From: Allobosea sp. Tri-44
GTDB lineage: Bacteria > Pseudomonadota > Alphaproteobacteria > Rhizobiales > Beijerinckiaceae
NCBI RefSeq assembly: GCF_004123845.1
Contig: NZ_NBDP01000019.1
Coordinates: 496,001-560,000 of the forward strand
DNA length: 64,000 nt
Direction of reading: 5' to 3'
Shown here: positions 27,443 through 36,552 of the stretch, in pieces
Numbering within the stretch: position 1 is the first letter of the stretch
How the letters are laid out: every line of letters begins with the position of its first letter
The notes under the pieces: model-generated
What the model was told of the DNA's origin: nothing
What the model saw: only the letters and a program-made list of their open reading frames with translations
The model's database searches: none
Position numbers and translations under genes: made by a program

Positions 27443-29721
27443 ACTCGCTTCACCAGATCGCCTTCATCGGCAACTCGCTGCCGCGCCGCTGCGGCATCGC
27501 GACCTTCACCACGGACCTGCAGCAGGCGGTCGCCGCATCGGACCCCGATCTGGCAACCTCTATCGTGGCAATGAACGATGGTGAGGGTTACGACTATCCG
27601 GGCTCCGTCGGCTTCCAGATCCAGGACGATCAGGCACAGGATTATGCGCGCGCTGCCGACTTCCTGAATGACGGCCGGTTCGACGTCGTCTCCCTGCAGC
27701 ACGAATTCGGCATCTTCGGCGGCGAGGCGGGCGCGCATGTCGCTGGATTGTTGTCGCGACTGACGATGCCGGTCGTTACCACGCTCCATACCGTCTTGTC
27801 GGAGCCGAGCCCGGCACAGCGCAGCGTCATGGAGCGGATCGTCGATGCCTCCTCCCGGGTCGTCGTCATGGCCGAGAAAGGGCGCGACCTGCTGCGCACG
27901 ATCTATCGGCTTCCCGCCGACAAGATCGAGGTGATCGCGCATGGCATTCCCGATTTTGCCTTCGTCGAGCCGGACGATGCCAAGGCCAAACACGGCTTCG
28001 CCGGCCGCTCGGTGGTCCTGACCTTCGGTCTGCTGTCGCCCAACAAGGGCATCGAGGTGATGATCGATGCGATGCCCTCGATCCTGAGGCGGCGGCCCGA
28101 TGCCGTCTATGTCATCCTGGGTGCCACGCACCCCCATCTCGTCCGCGAGCAGGGCGAAGCCTATCGCACCGGCCTGCAGAAGCGTGTCCATGAGCTCGGC
28201 ATCGAGAATCATGTCGTCTTCCTCGACCAGTTTGTCGATCGCGAGACGCTGCTCGGCTTCATCTCCATGTGCGACGTCTACGTCACGCCTTATCTCAACG
28301 AGGCGCAGATGACCTCGGGCACGCTGGCCTACAGCTTCGGGCTCGGAAAGGCGGTCGTCTCGACGCCCTATTGGCACGCCCAGGAACTGCTCGCCGACGG
28401 CCGCGGCGTCATGGTGCCGTTCGGCGACGTCGTGGCAACCGGCAATGAGATCGCAGGATTGCTGACGGACGCTGCCAGGCGACAGGCCATGCGGCGACGC
28501 GCTTATGCCAGCAGCCGCTCCATGACCTGGGAACAGACCGCAAAGCGCTACCTCGCCACCTTCGAGACGGCACGCCGCGGCCGTTTGCTGAACATGGTTG
28601 CCGGGGCGGCGCAGGCAAGGCCGTTCCTTCAGCCATCCGCACCGCCGGAACTGCGAACCGGCCACCTCCATTGCATGTGCGACGACACCGGCCTGTTCCA
28701 GCATGCGGTTCATTCCGTGCCCGATCGCACGCATGGCTACTGCGTCGACGATAATGCCCGCGCGCTGCTCCTCTCCTGCGCGCTGGGCGGAGCCGGCGAG
28801 CAGCGCTTGCCCGAGGCGATGAGCGCGCGGTTCGCTTCCTTCGTCCAGCACGCCTGGAACCCGCAGGCGCAGCGCTTCCGCAATTTCATGAGCTTCGATC
28901 GACGCTGGCTCGAGGAGGTCGGCTCGGAAGACAGCCATGGTCGGACGCTCTGGGCTCTTGGCGAGTGCGCGCGCAGCGACACCAGCCCGTCGCGGCGGCG
29001 CTGGGCGACTGCGCTGTTCGCCGAGGCCCTGCCAGTCGTCGAGAGCTTCGGCTCGCCCCGTGCCTGGAGTTTCGCGCTGCTTGGCCTGGACGCCTACTGC
29101 GCCGTGGTCGCGGCGCCGTCCTCCACCATCCGTCTGCGCTCCTTGCTGGCGGACCGCCTGCTCGACCTGCTGTCGACGGTCGAGACGCCGGATTGGGTCT
29201 GGTTCGAGGAGGGCCTCTCCTACGACAATGCCCGGCTGCCCCAGGCACTGATCGCCACCGGGCTTTCGATGCAGGCTCCCGCCTATGTCGAGGCCGGCCT
29301 GCGCTCCCTGCGCTGGCTGATCGGGGTGCAGAGCACGCCTGCAGGCCTGTTCCGGCCGGTGGGCTCGGACAGTTTCAGCGACAGGCTCAGCCCGCCGAAG
29401 GCATTCGACCAGCAGCCTCTGGAAGCCACGGCGACCATCTCGGCCTGCCTCGCCGCCTGGCGCGCCGATGGCGACGCACAATGGCGGGCGGAAGCGCTGC
29501 GCGCTTTCGCCTGGTTCATGGGCGAGAACGATCTGTCGACACCGCTGGTCGATCTCGACACCGGCGCCTGCCGCGACGGCCTGCATCGCGACCGGCCCAA
29601 TGAGAACCGCGGCGGTGAATCCGTGGTATCCTACCTTCTCAGCCTCGCCGAGATTCGCCAGCTCTCCCGCATGAGTGGGGACCGCCCGAAACTGGCGCCG
29701 CTTCGGGTCTTGCACGCCTGA
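27439..29721 (+). CDS. Glycosyltransferase family 4 fused to an alpha-helical glycosidase-like domain
   Basis: Translation starts at a TTG (27439) with GGAGG upstream; the TTGA overlaps the manA stop. Residues about 1-385 form a GT-B fold: FIGNSLPRRCGIATFTTDL, VSLQHEFGIFGGEAG, the donor-site start LTFGLLSPNKGIEVMI, and YLNEAQMTSGTLAYSFGLGK. Residues about 405-755 are helix-rich with repeats such as YCVDDNARALLLS, GRTLWALGECARSD and RGGESVVSYLLSLAEI, resembling an alpha/alpha toroid of glycosidases. The fusion would make and trim, or phosphorolyse, a glycoside. Context (manA, GH130) suggests a mannosyl product. Confidence 0.8.
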   Translation: MNSLHQIAFIGNSLPRRCGIATFTTDLQQAVAASDPDLATSIVAMNDGEGYDYPGSVGFQIQDDQAQDYARAADFLNDGRFDVVSLQHEFGIFGGEAGAHVAGLLSRLTMPVVTTLHTVLSEPSPAQRSVMERIVDASSRVVVMAEKGRDLLRTIYRLPADKIEVIAHGIPDFAFVEPDDAKAKHGFAGRSVVLTFGLLSPNKGIEVMIDAMPSILRRRPDAVYVILGATHPHLVREQGEAYRTGLQKRVHELGIENHVVFLDQFVDRETLLGFISMCDVYVTPYLNEAQMTSGTLAYSFGLGKAVVSTPYWHAQELLADGRGVMVPFGDVVATGNEIAGLLTDAARRQAMRRRAYASSRSMTWEQTAKRYLATFETARRGRLLNMVAGAAQARPFLQPSAPPELRTGHLHCMCDDTGLFQHAVHSVPDRTHGYCVDDNARALLLSCALGGAGEQRLPEAMSARFASFVQHAWNPQAQRFRNFMSFDRRWLEEVGSEDSHGRTLWALGECARSDTSPSRRRWATALFAEALPVVESFGSPRAWSFALLGLDAYCAVVAAPSSTIRLRSLLADRLLDLLSTVETPDWVWFEEGLSYDNARLPQALIATGLSMQAPAYVEAGLRSLRWLIGVQSTPAGLFRPVGSDSFSDRLSPPKAFDQQPLEATATISACLAAWRADGDAQWRAEALRAFAWFMGENDLSTPLVDLDTGACRDGLHRDRPNENRGGESVVSYLLSLAEIRQLSRMSGDRPKLAPLRVLHA

Positions 29722-29758
29722 GCCTCCGGCGATCCGCACAAACCGAATTGGGGCCGCC

Positions 29759-31102
29759 TTGCCGCTAGCCACCTTCCTGAACCGGCAGGCCTTGCACCTG
29801 CGTCCGGATCCCGCACGGGTCGTAGTCCGCCGCTTCGGACCCTCGCCCGATCCGCGCGACATGAATCCCACCGACAAGCTGCGTGCGAACCACATCGTCG
29901 CTCGTGTGACGGGACTGGACCAGGAGGCGGCGGCTAGCCAGCTCGCCGAGGTGCTGGAGAACTTCAACGGCCGGCACCGGAACCTGCTGGAACGCTTCGA
30001 GGCGCGCGCCGACGAGATGGAGGAAGTGTTCACGGAACATGGCGCGTTCACCCGGACGCAGCGCCAGCTGGTCGGATCCTATTTCCTGCACGAGTATTCG
30101 TTCGAGGCGGCGGCGCTCTTCAACCCGAGCATCGTCTCGCACCCCGACCAGTCCGGCGCTCCGCCGGGCGGGCGTCGCTTCGTCCTCAGCGTGCGCGCGG
30201 TCGGCGAAGGGCATATCTCATCCCTGACGTTCCGGTCCGGTACGATCGCCGCCGACGGCAGTCTGAGCGTCGATCCGACCTCGCGCCTTGCGACGATCGC
30301 GACCTTCCGCAATCGCATGGTGCGCCTCGATGGCGATGACGTCGAGGTGGTGTTCTCACCGGACGGTGACATCAGCGAGCGCGTGATCTTTCCGATCACG
30401 GCCTCGCAGTCGAATGGGATCGAGGACGCGCGCTTCGTCGAGTTCGACGAGGGCGGGCGGACCGTGTTCCGCGCCACCTACACGGCCTATGATGGCAGGG
30501 GGATACGTTCCGAGCTGATCGAGACCACCGACTTCCTGTCGTTCCGGATGTCGCCGCTGCGAGGCAGCGCTGCCGTGAACAAGGGTATGGCCCTGTTTCC
30601 GCGCAAGATCGGCGGCCGCTACGCCATGATCGCGCGGCAGGACAACGAGAACCTCTATCTCGTCTATTCGGACGATCTCATGAACTGGGACGGGGGCGTC
30701 GCGATCCTGAAGCCGCAATATCCCTGGGAGTTCATCCAGATCGGGACCTGTGGTTCGCCGATCGAACTCGACGAAGGCTGGCTGCTGTTCACCCATGGCG
30801 TCGGACCCGTGCGACGCTATGCGATCGGCGCTGTCCTTCTCGACAAACAGGATCCCTCGAGGGTGCTTGCGCGCTCACGCGAACCTCTGGTCCGGCCGGA
30901 GCCGTCCGAGCGCGAGGGCTACGTTCCCAACGTCGTCTACACCTGCGGCGCGATGCGCCACGGCGGGCAGATCGTCCTGCCCTACGCGGTCTCCGACACC
31001 TACTGCAATTTCGCGACGATCAGGATCGGGGCGCTGCTGCAAGCCCTGGATCCGGTTGCTGCGGAAGAGACGCATGATCTGCGGCGGGCCGCCTCTCCGT
31101 GA
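29759..31102 (+). CDS. Glycoside hydrolase family 130 protein (beta-mannoside phosphorylase type)
   Basis: A five-bladed beta-propeller of the GH130 family is indicated by GIEDARFV, the phosphate/substrate strand YTAYDGRGIRSELIETTDFLSF, NKGMALFPRKIGGRYAMIAR and the late GSPIELDEGWLLFTHGV. GH130 enzymes reversibly phosphorolyse beta-mannosides such as mannobiose or mannosyl-glucose, giving mannose-1-phosphate. I choose the TTG at 29759 with a G-rich stretch upstream; the open frame begins at 29675. It follows the glycosyltransferase fusion within 40 bases, giving an isomerase-transferase-phosphorylase set for a beta-mannoside. Confidence 0.85.
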   Translation: MPLATFLNRQALHLRPDPARVVVRRFGPSPDPRDMNPTDKLRANHIVARVTGLDQEAAASQLAEVLENFNGRHRNLLERFEARADEMEEVFTEHGAFTRTQRQLVGSYFLHEYSFEAAALFNPSIVSHPDQSGAPPGGRRFVLSVRAVGEGHISSLTFRSGTIAADGSLSVDPTSRLATIATFRNRMVRLDGDDVEVVFSPDGDISERVIFPITASQSNGIEDARFVEFDEGGRTVFRATYTAYDGRGIRSELIETTDFLSFRMSPLRGSAAVNKGMALFPRKIGGRYAMIARQDNENLYLVYSDDLMNWDGGVAILKPQYPWEFIQIGTCGSPIELDEGWLLFTHGVGPVRRYAIGAVLLDKQDPSRVLARSREPLVRPEPSEREGYVPNVVYTCGAMRHGGQIVLPYAVSDTYCNFATIRIGALLQALDPVAAEETHDLRRAASP

Positions 31103-31116
31103 AAAGGAACATCAAA

Positions 31117-31356
31117 ATGACCCAACATGAGCCCGTGATCCAACGCTCGATCGCGCTTGGGGACGTGGTCCGGCTGTCCTTCGGCTTCGCCGATCAATCC
31201 GGTACTGGTGAGTATGAGGTCGTGCGGATCATGCCGACGCGGGCGAGCGGCGAGCGCGAATACCGCGTTCGCGGCGCCGATGGTTTTGAACGGGCGATCG
31301 GGCACGACCAGATTGTTTCGGACAGCCTCGAATCGGTGCGCAGCCCCGTCGGGTGA
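31117..31356 (+). CDS. Small hypothetical protein
   Basis: A 79-residue protein starting at the ATG 31117 with AAGGAA upstream; an in-frame ATG-like start at 31099 overlaps the GH130 stop. It has a beta-rich pattern (DVVRLSFGFADQSGTGEYEVVRIMP, REYRVRG) that would suit a small barrel, and no signal or membrane segment. I do not recognise a family. Position, 14 bases after the GH130 stop, suggests cotranscription. Confidence 0.6.
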   Translation: MTQHEPVIQRSIALGDVVRLSFGFADQSGTGEYEVVRIMPTRASGEREYRVRGADGFERAIGHDQIVSDSLESVRSPVG

Positions 31357-31411
31357 CGCTCGCTGCGAGGTCAATCTCATACCGCAAGCCGACATCCTCC
31401 GGAGAAGACAC

Positions 31412-31636
31412 TTGGCTGAGAACTCGAAATCCCGCGTGACGGCAGATGCCGCGTTCCTGAGGACGCAAACCCAATCATTGACGCGCAACCGCGTCCTTTC
31501 CGAAACGGAGACCATCACCCAGGCGCGCGACGCCAACACGGCGCGCCTGAAAGAACTCCGGCTGCAGAAGGAGGCCGCTGACCGCGCCGCTGCGGCATCC
31601 GCGCCACCGACGCCCAAGCGCAAACGGACGGTTTGA
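31412..31636 (+). CDS. Small basic hypothetical protein
   Basis: A 74-residue frame beginning at a TTG (31412) with GGAG eight bases upstream. The sequence is largely one charged helix (VLSETETITQARDANTARLK) ending in an Ala/Pro segment and PKRKRTV. The basic tail could bind nucleic acid. No family recognised. It shares the use of a TTG start and a well-placed ribosome site with the next small gene, supporting both as real. Confidence 0.55.
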   Translation: MAENSKSRVTADAAFLRTQTQSLTRNRVLSETETITQARDANTARLKELRLQKEAADRAAAASAPPTPKRKRTV

Positions 31637-31745
31637 CTGGCTCAATGTCCATTTCCGGGGGGCTCGACGATAAAACCACTGTTCTGACTGGTTGAAGCCG
31701 CACCTTGAGCCCGCCGGATTGCGGGCTCCGACCAACGGAGTTCGC

Positions 31746-32006
31746 TTGGATATCGATGTCACGCAGAAGCCGGATGGAACGGCCTGGTTGCTGACCGATC
31801 TGCTCGGCCGCGACATGGGATATATCGAGGACAGAGCAGAGGGCGAGTTTATGATCTATCCGGCAGGCCAGGCACTGCACACGATGGAGGCCATGCGCCG
31901 GGGGCCCTTCAAATCCCTTGATGATGCGCTTGCCGAGATCGAGCGCTTTACGCGAGGCACCTGCCGGCGCCAGCCCGCGGATGAAGGCCCCGCTGCCGAT
32001 GGCTGA
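31746..32006 (+). CDS. Small hypothetical protein
   Basis: An 86-residue protein starting at a TTG (31746) with GGAG seven bases upstream. It reads LDIDVTQKPDGTAWLLTDLL at the N-terminus and ends with an acidic helix SLDDALAEIERFTRG and a proline/alanine-rich tail. Composition is protein-like and soluble. No family recognised. It belongs to a run of small genes between the GH130 and GH13 genes. Confidence 0.55.
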   Translation: MDIDVTQKPDGTAWLLTDLLGRDMGYIEDRAEGEFMIYPAGQALHTMEAMRRGPFKSLDDALAEIERFTRGTCRRQPADEGPAADG

Positions 32007-32037
32007 GCAAAGCCGATCGGCGCCGCTCCGGCGCAGG

Positions 32038-32397
32038 CTAGGCCGAGCCGGATTCGTCGGCCCTGCCGGGTCGCTTGGGCGGGGTGCCGTTCGGCAGGTC
32101 GATCAGCCTTGCTTTGCGCGAGGCCTTGGCCTGATCGGAGATCGGAAGCCCCGAAAGCGCTTCGTCGATATGGCTGCCTGCCACCGAGCGCGCCTTCCGC
32201 TGCTGCCGCTTCCTGACGATATTGCGCGGCGCATCTGCGGGGAGCGACAGCTCCATGTCGTGATCGACGGACGGTGGGGACGGGATGGTCGTGGAAATGG
32301 TCATAACAAGCCAACCGCCACCGGAGTCCTTTTGTTCCAGCCTGCGGCGATAGTTTCGGCGCGGAGCCGGTTCGGCGGAGAGGGGAAGAGAGTTCAC
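32038..32397 (-). CDS. Small basic hypothetical protein
   Basis: A 119-residue protein on the minus strand. I choose a GTG at 32397 because GGAGGAGG lies seven bases upstream; ATG alternatives are at 32304 and 32463. The sequence is rich in Arg, Lys, Ser and Pro (NIVRKRQQRKARSVAGSHID), with no membrane segment, and is probably partly disordered. It is divergent from the GH13 gene. Function unknown. Confidence 0.5.
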   Translation of the reverse strand: MNSLPLSAEPAPRRNYRRRLEQKDSGGGWLVMTISTTIPSPPSVDHDMELSLPADAPRNIVRKRQQRKARSVAGSHIDEALSGLPISDQAKASRKARLIDLPNGTPPKRPGRADESGSA

Positions 32398-32450
32398 GCT
32401 CGTGCCTCCTCCGGCTCTCATGCGCCGCGCCCGCATGCGATGGCGCGGCG

Positions 32451-34055
32451 ATGACCGTGCCATGGTGGCAGAGCGGCGTGATCTACCAGATCTACCCGCG
32501 CTCGTTCCAGGACAGCGACAGCGACGGGGTCGGCGACCTCAAGGGCATTACGCGACGGCTGGGCTACCTCGCCGAGCTCGGCATCGACGCGATCTGGATT
32601 TCGCCGATCTATCCCTCGCCGATGGCCGATTTCGGCTACGACGTCTCCGATTATTGCAACGTCGATCCCCGCTTCGGCAGTCTCGCCGATTTCGACGATC
32701 TGCTGGCACAGGCTCATGCGCGTGGGCTCAAGGTCTTGCTGGATTTCGTACCGAACCACACCTCCGACCGGCATCCTTGGTTCGCGGAGAGTCGCTCCTC
32801 GCGCAGCAATCCGAAACGGGATTGGTATCTCTGGCGCGACCCCGCCGCCGGGGGCGGGCCGCCCAACAACTGGATCAGCGATTTCGGCGGCCCGGCCTGG
32901 GAATGGGACGAGGCCAGTGGCCAGTATTACTACCATGCCTTCCTGAAGCAGCAGCCGGACCTCAACTGGCGCAATCCGGCGGTGCGGGCGGCGATGCACG
33001 ACGTGCTGCGCTTCTGGTTCGACCGCGGCGTCGACGGTTTCCGCATTGATGTGCTCTGGCACCTGGTCAAGGCCGCCGACTTCCCCGACAACCCGCCGAA
33101 CCCGGCCTATCGGCCTGCGCTCGACGAGAAGGACCGGTTGATCCAGCTACATTCGACCGACCAGCCCGAGATCCATGGCATCGCAGCCGACATGCGCGCC
33201 CTTGCCGATGAGTATCAGGCCACGGGGCAGGGCGAGCGCCTGCTGATCGGGGAAATCTACCTGCCGGTCGACCGGCTCATGCGCTATTACGGCGAGGACC
33301 GGGCGGGCGTGCACCTGCCCTTCAATTTCCAGCTGATCGAGGCGCCCTGGCAGGCAAGATCGCTGGCCGAGCTCATCGCCGCTTACGAGGCGGCGCTGCC
33401 GCCCGGCGGCTGGCCGAACTGGGTGCTCGGCAATCACGACCGCCCGCGCGTCGCGACCAGAGTCGAGGAAAGCCAGGCACGGGTCGCAGCGATGCTGCTG
33501 CTGACCCTGCGCGGCACGCCCACCCTCTATTATGGTGACGAACTCGGCCTCAGCGACGTGCCGATCCCGCCCGATCAGGTCCGGGATCCGCGCGAGCTAC
33601 GCCAGCCGGGAAAGGGCCTCGGGCGCGATCCGGTCCGCACCCCGATGCCGTGGGACGACAGCGTACATGCTGGCTTCAGCACGGCTCGGCCCTGGCTGCC
33701 GCTCAACGCCGACTGGCCGGTGCGCAACGTGGCACGAGAGCTAGCCGAACCAGGCTCGATACTGGCGCTGCATCGCCGGCTGCTCGCGGCCCGGCGCGCC
33801 CATCCTGCCCTGGCGATCGGTGATTTCGCGCTGCTGGAGACTGACGGCGACGTACTTGCCTATGAGCGTCGGCATGATGCGGACCGGCTGATCGTGGCGC
33901 TCAATCTTGGCGAGCGGCTGCAACGTCTGGCCTTGCCGGAATGGGCACACGATTGCCGGCCACTCCTGTCCACGCTCGCCGATCTGACGCTGGTTCAGGA
34001 CGGCGCATTGCTGCTGAGGCCCGATGAGGGCGTGATCCTAACGCTCGCCGACTGA
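32451..34055 (+). CDS. GH13 alpha-glucosidase / alpha-amylase family protein
   Basis: The 534-residue protein has the four GH13 regions: DFVPNHTSDRHPWF (I), GFRIDVLWHL with the nucleophile Asp (II), LLIGEIY with the acid/base Glu (III) and VLGNHDRPRVATRV (IV). The start WWQSGVIYQIYPRSFQDSDS is typical of oligo-1,6-glucosidases, trehalose synthase-like enzymes and sucrose-type transglucosidases. It hydrolyses or transfers alpha-glucosyl residues in the cytoplasm (no signal peptide). It is followed after 20 bases by a GT4 gene, so both may act on the same glucoside. Confidence 0.9.
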   Translation: MTVPWWQSGVIYQIYPRSFQDSDSDGVGDLKGITRRLGYLAELGIDAIWISPIYPSPMADFGYDVSDYCNVDPRFGSLADFDDLLAQAHARGLKVLLDFVPNHTSDRHPWFAESRSSRSNPKRDWYLWRDPAAGGGPPNNWISDFGGPAWEWDEASGQYYYHAFLKQQPDLNWRNPAVRAAMHDVLRFWFDRGVDGFRIDVLWHLVKAADFPDNPPNPAYRPALDEKDRLIQLHSTDQPEIHGIAADMRALADEYQATGQGERLLIGEIYLPVDRLMRYYGEDRAGVHLPFNFQLIEAPWQARSLAELIAAYEAALPPGGWPNWVLGNHDRPRVATRVEESQARVAAMLLLTLRGTPTLYYGDELGLSDVPIPPDQVRDPRELRQPGKGLGRDPVRTPMPWDDSVHAGFSTARPWLPLNADWPVRNVARELAEPGSILALHRRLLAARRAHPALAIGDFALLETDGDVLAYERRHDADRLIVALNLGERLQRLALPEWAHDCRPLLSTLADLTLVQDGALLLRPDEGVILTLAD

Positions 34056-34075
34056 CCGCAGGGAGGGACGAACGC

Positions 34076-35083
34076 TTGCGCATTGCCATGCTGGCGCCGA
34101 TCTCCTGGCGCACGCCGCCGCGTCATTATGGCCCATGGGAGCTGGTGACGAGCCTGCTGACCGAGGCGCTGGTGGCGCGCGGCGTCGATGTCACCCTGTT
34201 CGCCACAAGAGACAGTCATACGGCGGGGACCTTGGCCGGCGTCTGCCCTGCACCCTATTCCGAGGATCCGACGATCGACGCCAAGGTCTGGGAGCTGCTG
34301 CATGTCGCCCATGTCTTCGAGCGTGCCGGCGAGTTCGACCTCATCCACAACCAGGCCGATTTCGTGCCGCTCGCCTTCTCGCGTCTGGTCGATACGCCAG
34401 TGGTGACGACGATCCACGGCTTCTCCTCGCCACGCATCCTGCCGGCCTTCAAGGCCCATGAGGACCGCGTCCACTATGTCGCGATCAGCGCCGCCGACCG
34501 GCATCCCGATCTGCGCTATGCGGCGACGATCCACCACGGCATCCGGATCGAGGATTTCCCGTTCGATCCGGTCGGAAGCGACGACCTGCTCTTCTTCGGC
34601 CGCATCCACCCCGACAAGGGCGCAGCTGAGGCGATCGCCACGGCGCGCGGCGCCGGGCGGCGGCTGGTCATGGCCGGCATCGTCCAGGACCAAGGCTATC
34701 ACGACGCGCAGGTCGCCTCCGCTCTCGCCGGCGAGGACGTCGTCTATCTCGGTCCCGTCGGCGGCAGCGCGCGCACGCATGCGCTCGGTTCGGCCAAGGC
34801 GCTGCTGCATCTGATCAATTTCGAGGAGCCGTTCGGATTGTCGGTCATCGAGGCGCTTGCCTGCGGAACGCCCGTCATCGCCTCCAGGCGCGGTTCGATG
34901 CCGGAACTGATCGAGCACGGCGTCACCGGCTTCCTGGTCGACAGTGTCGACGAGGCCGTGGCGGCGATCGCGCGCCTCTCCGAGATCGACCGCGCCGCCT
35001 GCCGGGCAGCGGTCGCCGCGCGCTTCACCGTCGACCACATGGCCGATCGTTATCTCGAGCTGTATCGCTCCATCCTCGGATGA
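34076..35083 (+). CDS. Glycosyltransferase family 4
   Basis: A 335-residue GT-B enzyme starting at a TTG with GGGAGGG upstream. The N-terminal domain reads RIAMLAPISWRTPPRHYGPW, and the donor-binding domain carries LLFFGRIHPDKGAAEAI and the E-x7-E motif in FEEPFGLSVIEALACG. Such enzymes use nucleotide or phospho-sugar donors with retention of configuration. It is 20 bases behind the GH13 gene and ends the glycoside cluster. The acceptor is unknown. Confidence 0.88.
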   Translation: MRIAMLAPISWRTPPRHYGPWELVTSLLTEALVARGVDVTLFATRDSHTAGTLAGVCPAPYSEDPTIDAKVWELLHVAHVFERAGEFDLIHNQADFVPLAFSRLVDTPVVTTIHGFSSPRILPAFKAHEDRVHYVAISAADRHPDLRYAATIHHGIRIEDFPFDPVGSDDLLFFGRIHPDKGAAEAIATARGAGRRLVMAGIVQDQGYHDAQVASALAGEDVVYLGPVGGSARTHALGSAKALLHLINFEEPFGLSVIEALACGTPVIASRRGSMPELIEHGVTGFLVDSVDEAVAAIARLSEIDRAACRAAVAARFTVDHMADRYLELYRSILG

Positions 35084-35402
35084 GGACCATGTGCTCCCGG
35101 CGGACCGCGACGCGCCGGCCCAACGGGCAGCCGCAAAAGAAACAGCGTGCGCTGTCCTCGGCCCTGGCCTAGGCTGCGCTTCTGCTTCGACATGACTTGC
35201 CTGGATTCGTTCCCAGGCAGCCGCGGCAGCTGCTAGCCGGCCGCGCTGACACGAGCACCTGCTCGCTACCCCTTGCATGACATCTGCGCCCGCAACCACG
35301 CATGCGCATCGCGATGGGCAACTGCCCCGCGAAGCGCCCAGTTCCGGCCGGTACGACCCGAGAGATCGCGCTCCGCGATCTCCGAACGAGGACTAGAACG
35401 GC
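35084..35402. other. Intergenic region with a perfect hairpin at 35362-35382
   Basis: No gene found. GAGATCGCG and CGCGATCTC form a 9-bp perfect inverted repeat around CTC, ending 20 bases before a small basic protein gene. It may be an operator or a 5' leader hairpin. The rest shows nothing I can name. Confidence 0.4.
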
Positions 35403-35534
35403 ATGTCAAAAGGCGAACGACGCGGGAACCGCGAGACCAAAAAGCCGAAGCAGGAAAAGCCGAAAGTTGCAGTCGCAGCTCCCGCCAGCCTTGCCGCTTC
35501 GGTCGTGAAGGCCGCAGCTCCGAAAAGGAAGTAG
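35403..35534 (+). CDS. Very small lysine-rich protein of a rhizobial type
   Basis: A 43-residue protein beginning MSKGERRGNRETKKPKQEKP and ending AAAPKRK. Very similar short Lys/Arg-rich proteins with the GNRE-KKPK-KEKPK pattern occur in many Hyphomicrobiales, where they are left as hypothetical. It has GAGGA upstream of its ATG. The charge suggests nucleic-acid binding; this is inference. The gene is easily missed because of its length. Confidence 0.65.
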   Translation: MSKGERRGNRETKKPKQEKPKVAVAAPASLAASVVKAAAPKRK

Positions 35535-35609
35535 CGGTTTGTGCCCTAGGGCAATGGTCCCTTGGGGTGAGACGCATGCTGCGAGCTTCGACCAACCGAC
35601 AGGACAGTG

Positions 35610-35801
35610 ATGATCCGCTTCAAGACGATCGAGCCCAAGCCGGCCGCAAACACCAACAAGCCGGTTATTGCCCCGCAAACGGCAGTCGCGCCGACCGAAC
35701 CGGTGCCGGCTGGCGACGATCGAAAGATCGCAATGCAACGACTACGGGACCCGGAGAAGTCCGCGAATCTGCCGTCGGCAGAAAAGCTCGAGCACGACTA
35801 G
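35610..35801 (+). CDS. Small hypothetical protein
   Basis: A 63-residue proline- and alanine-rich sequence (MIRFKTIEPKPAANTNKPVI) with an acidic/basic C-terminal helix. It starts at an ATG preceded by AGGACAGTG and ends with a 4-base convergent overlap with the DUF1488 gene. No family recognised. Confidence 0.5.
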   Translation: MIRFKTIEPKPAANTNKPVIAPQTAVAPTEPVPAGDDRKIAMQRLRDPEKSANLPSAEKLEHD

Positions 35802-36061
35802 AAATCGGAAGCCGTCAATCGATGGTAGCTCTGGCGCTTGCGGGAATAAGCTGCCCCGGCGGCCTTCTGAATGGCAGCAAGATGCCCATCATACGCTCTC
35901 AGGGTCGACGCTTCGTCCGGACCGGCTGAAGCGTCGATGCCGTGCAGCGCCGCGAGCTCGACCTCGAATGCAATCTCCAGAGCGGAATCGGAACCCCAGA
36001 AACAGACGCAGTTCCGCGCGGCGTCATACCGTCGGATCGGATTGGGGAAATGGAGGCTCAT
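35798..36061 (-). CDS. DUF1488 family protein
   Basis: An 87-residue protein starting MSLHFPNPIRRYDAARNCV, followed by FWGSDSALEIAFEVE and a C-terminal SRKRQSYHRLTASDF. This pattern (FPN..R.YD, W..D......F.V, final Y.L...D) matches DUF1488, small proteins common in alphaproteobacteria, often near stress genes. No biochemical function is established. Confidence 0.8.
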   Translation of the reverse strand: MSLHFPNPIRRYDAARNCVCFWGSDSALEIAFEVELAALHGIDASAGPDEASTLRAYDGHLAAIQKAAGAAYSRKRQSYHRLTASDF

Positions 36062-36198
36062 AGGATCATCCTCGATGGGGGCTGATCGAATTCAGGCATA
36101 TCGTCGGTAGGTTGCGATCTTTGTCGCGCGACGCTGAGAACGCATTTCGCGCGACAAGAAACCGCCCGGTCTCAGTGCCGCGCGACTGGCGAGCAATC

Positions 36199-36552
36199 TT
36201 AGGTTTTCGGAATGCCGAGAGCTGCCGCGCAGGCCTTGGCTACATCCGAATCGGGTGATGAGCTGCCCGGCATCGTCGCCCAGCCGCCTTTCGCGATGAA
36301 ATCACCCTGTTGCCAGGAGCTGATCTTCTTGAGTTCGACGAGCTGTTCGGTCGCATTGTTCTGCTGCTGGAACCTCACCACGCAGATCGGCGAGAGAGCC
36401 GCAACAAGGGCGGTATTCGAGCGTGCCTTGGCTTCTCGTTCCGCTGTGCTCTGTGTCACCCAGCCGCCCCAGGTGAAACCGATGACGGCGAGTGCAACAG
36501 CCCCGCCGACGGCGCCCCAGGCGGCCGGTTTCAGTTCTGCTGGAATTTTCAT
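36199..36552 (-). CDS. Hypothetical membrane-anchored protein
   Basis: A 117-residue protein from the ATG at 36552 (GGAAAG upstream); the longer open frame to 36762 is not protein-like. One membrane helix is seen at about residues 10-31 (AAWGAVGGAVALAVIGFTWG), followed by a periplasmic part with TLS-type ALSPICVVRFQQQNNATEQL and a late Cys-Ala-Ala-Ala-Leu. I recall similar proteins in other rhizobia without assigned function. A role in the envelope is inferred from topology alone. Confidence 0.65.
   Translation of the reverse strand: MKIPAELKPAAWGAVGGAVALAVIGFTWGGWVTQSTAEREAKARSNTALVAALSPICVVRFQQQNNATEQLVELKKISSWQQGDFIAKGGWATMPGSSSPDSDVAKACAAALGIPKT

Noticed and set aside
27295-30051. Reverse frame of 918 codons over the GT4 and GH130 genes
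   Set aside because: Arg/Gly-rich shadow without domain features; the forward genes have family motifs and ribosome sites.
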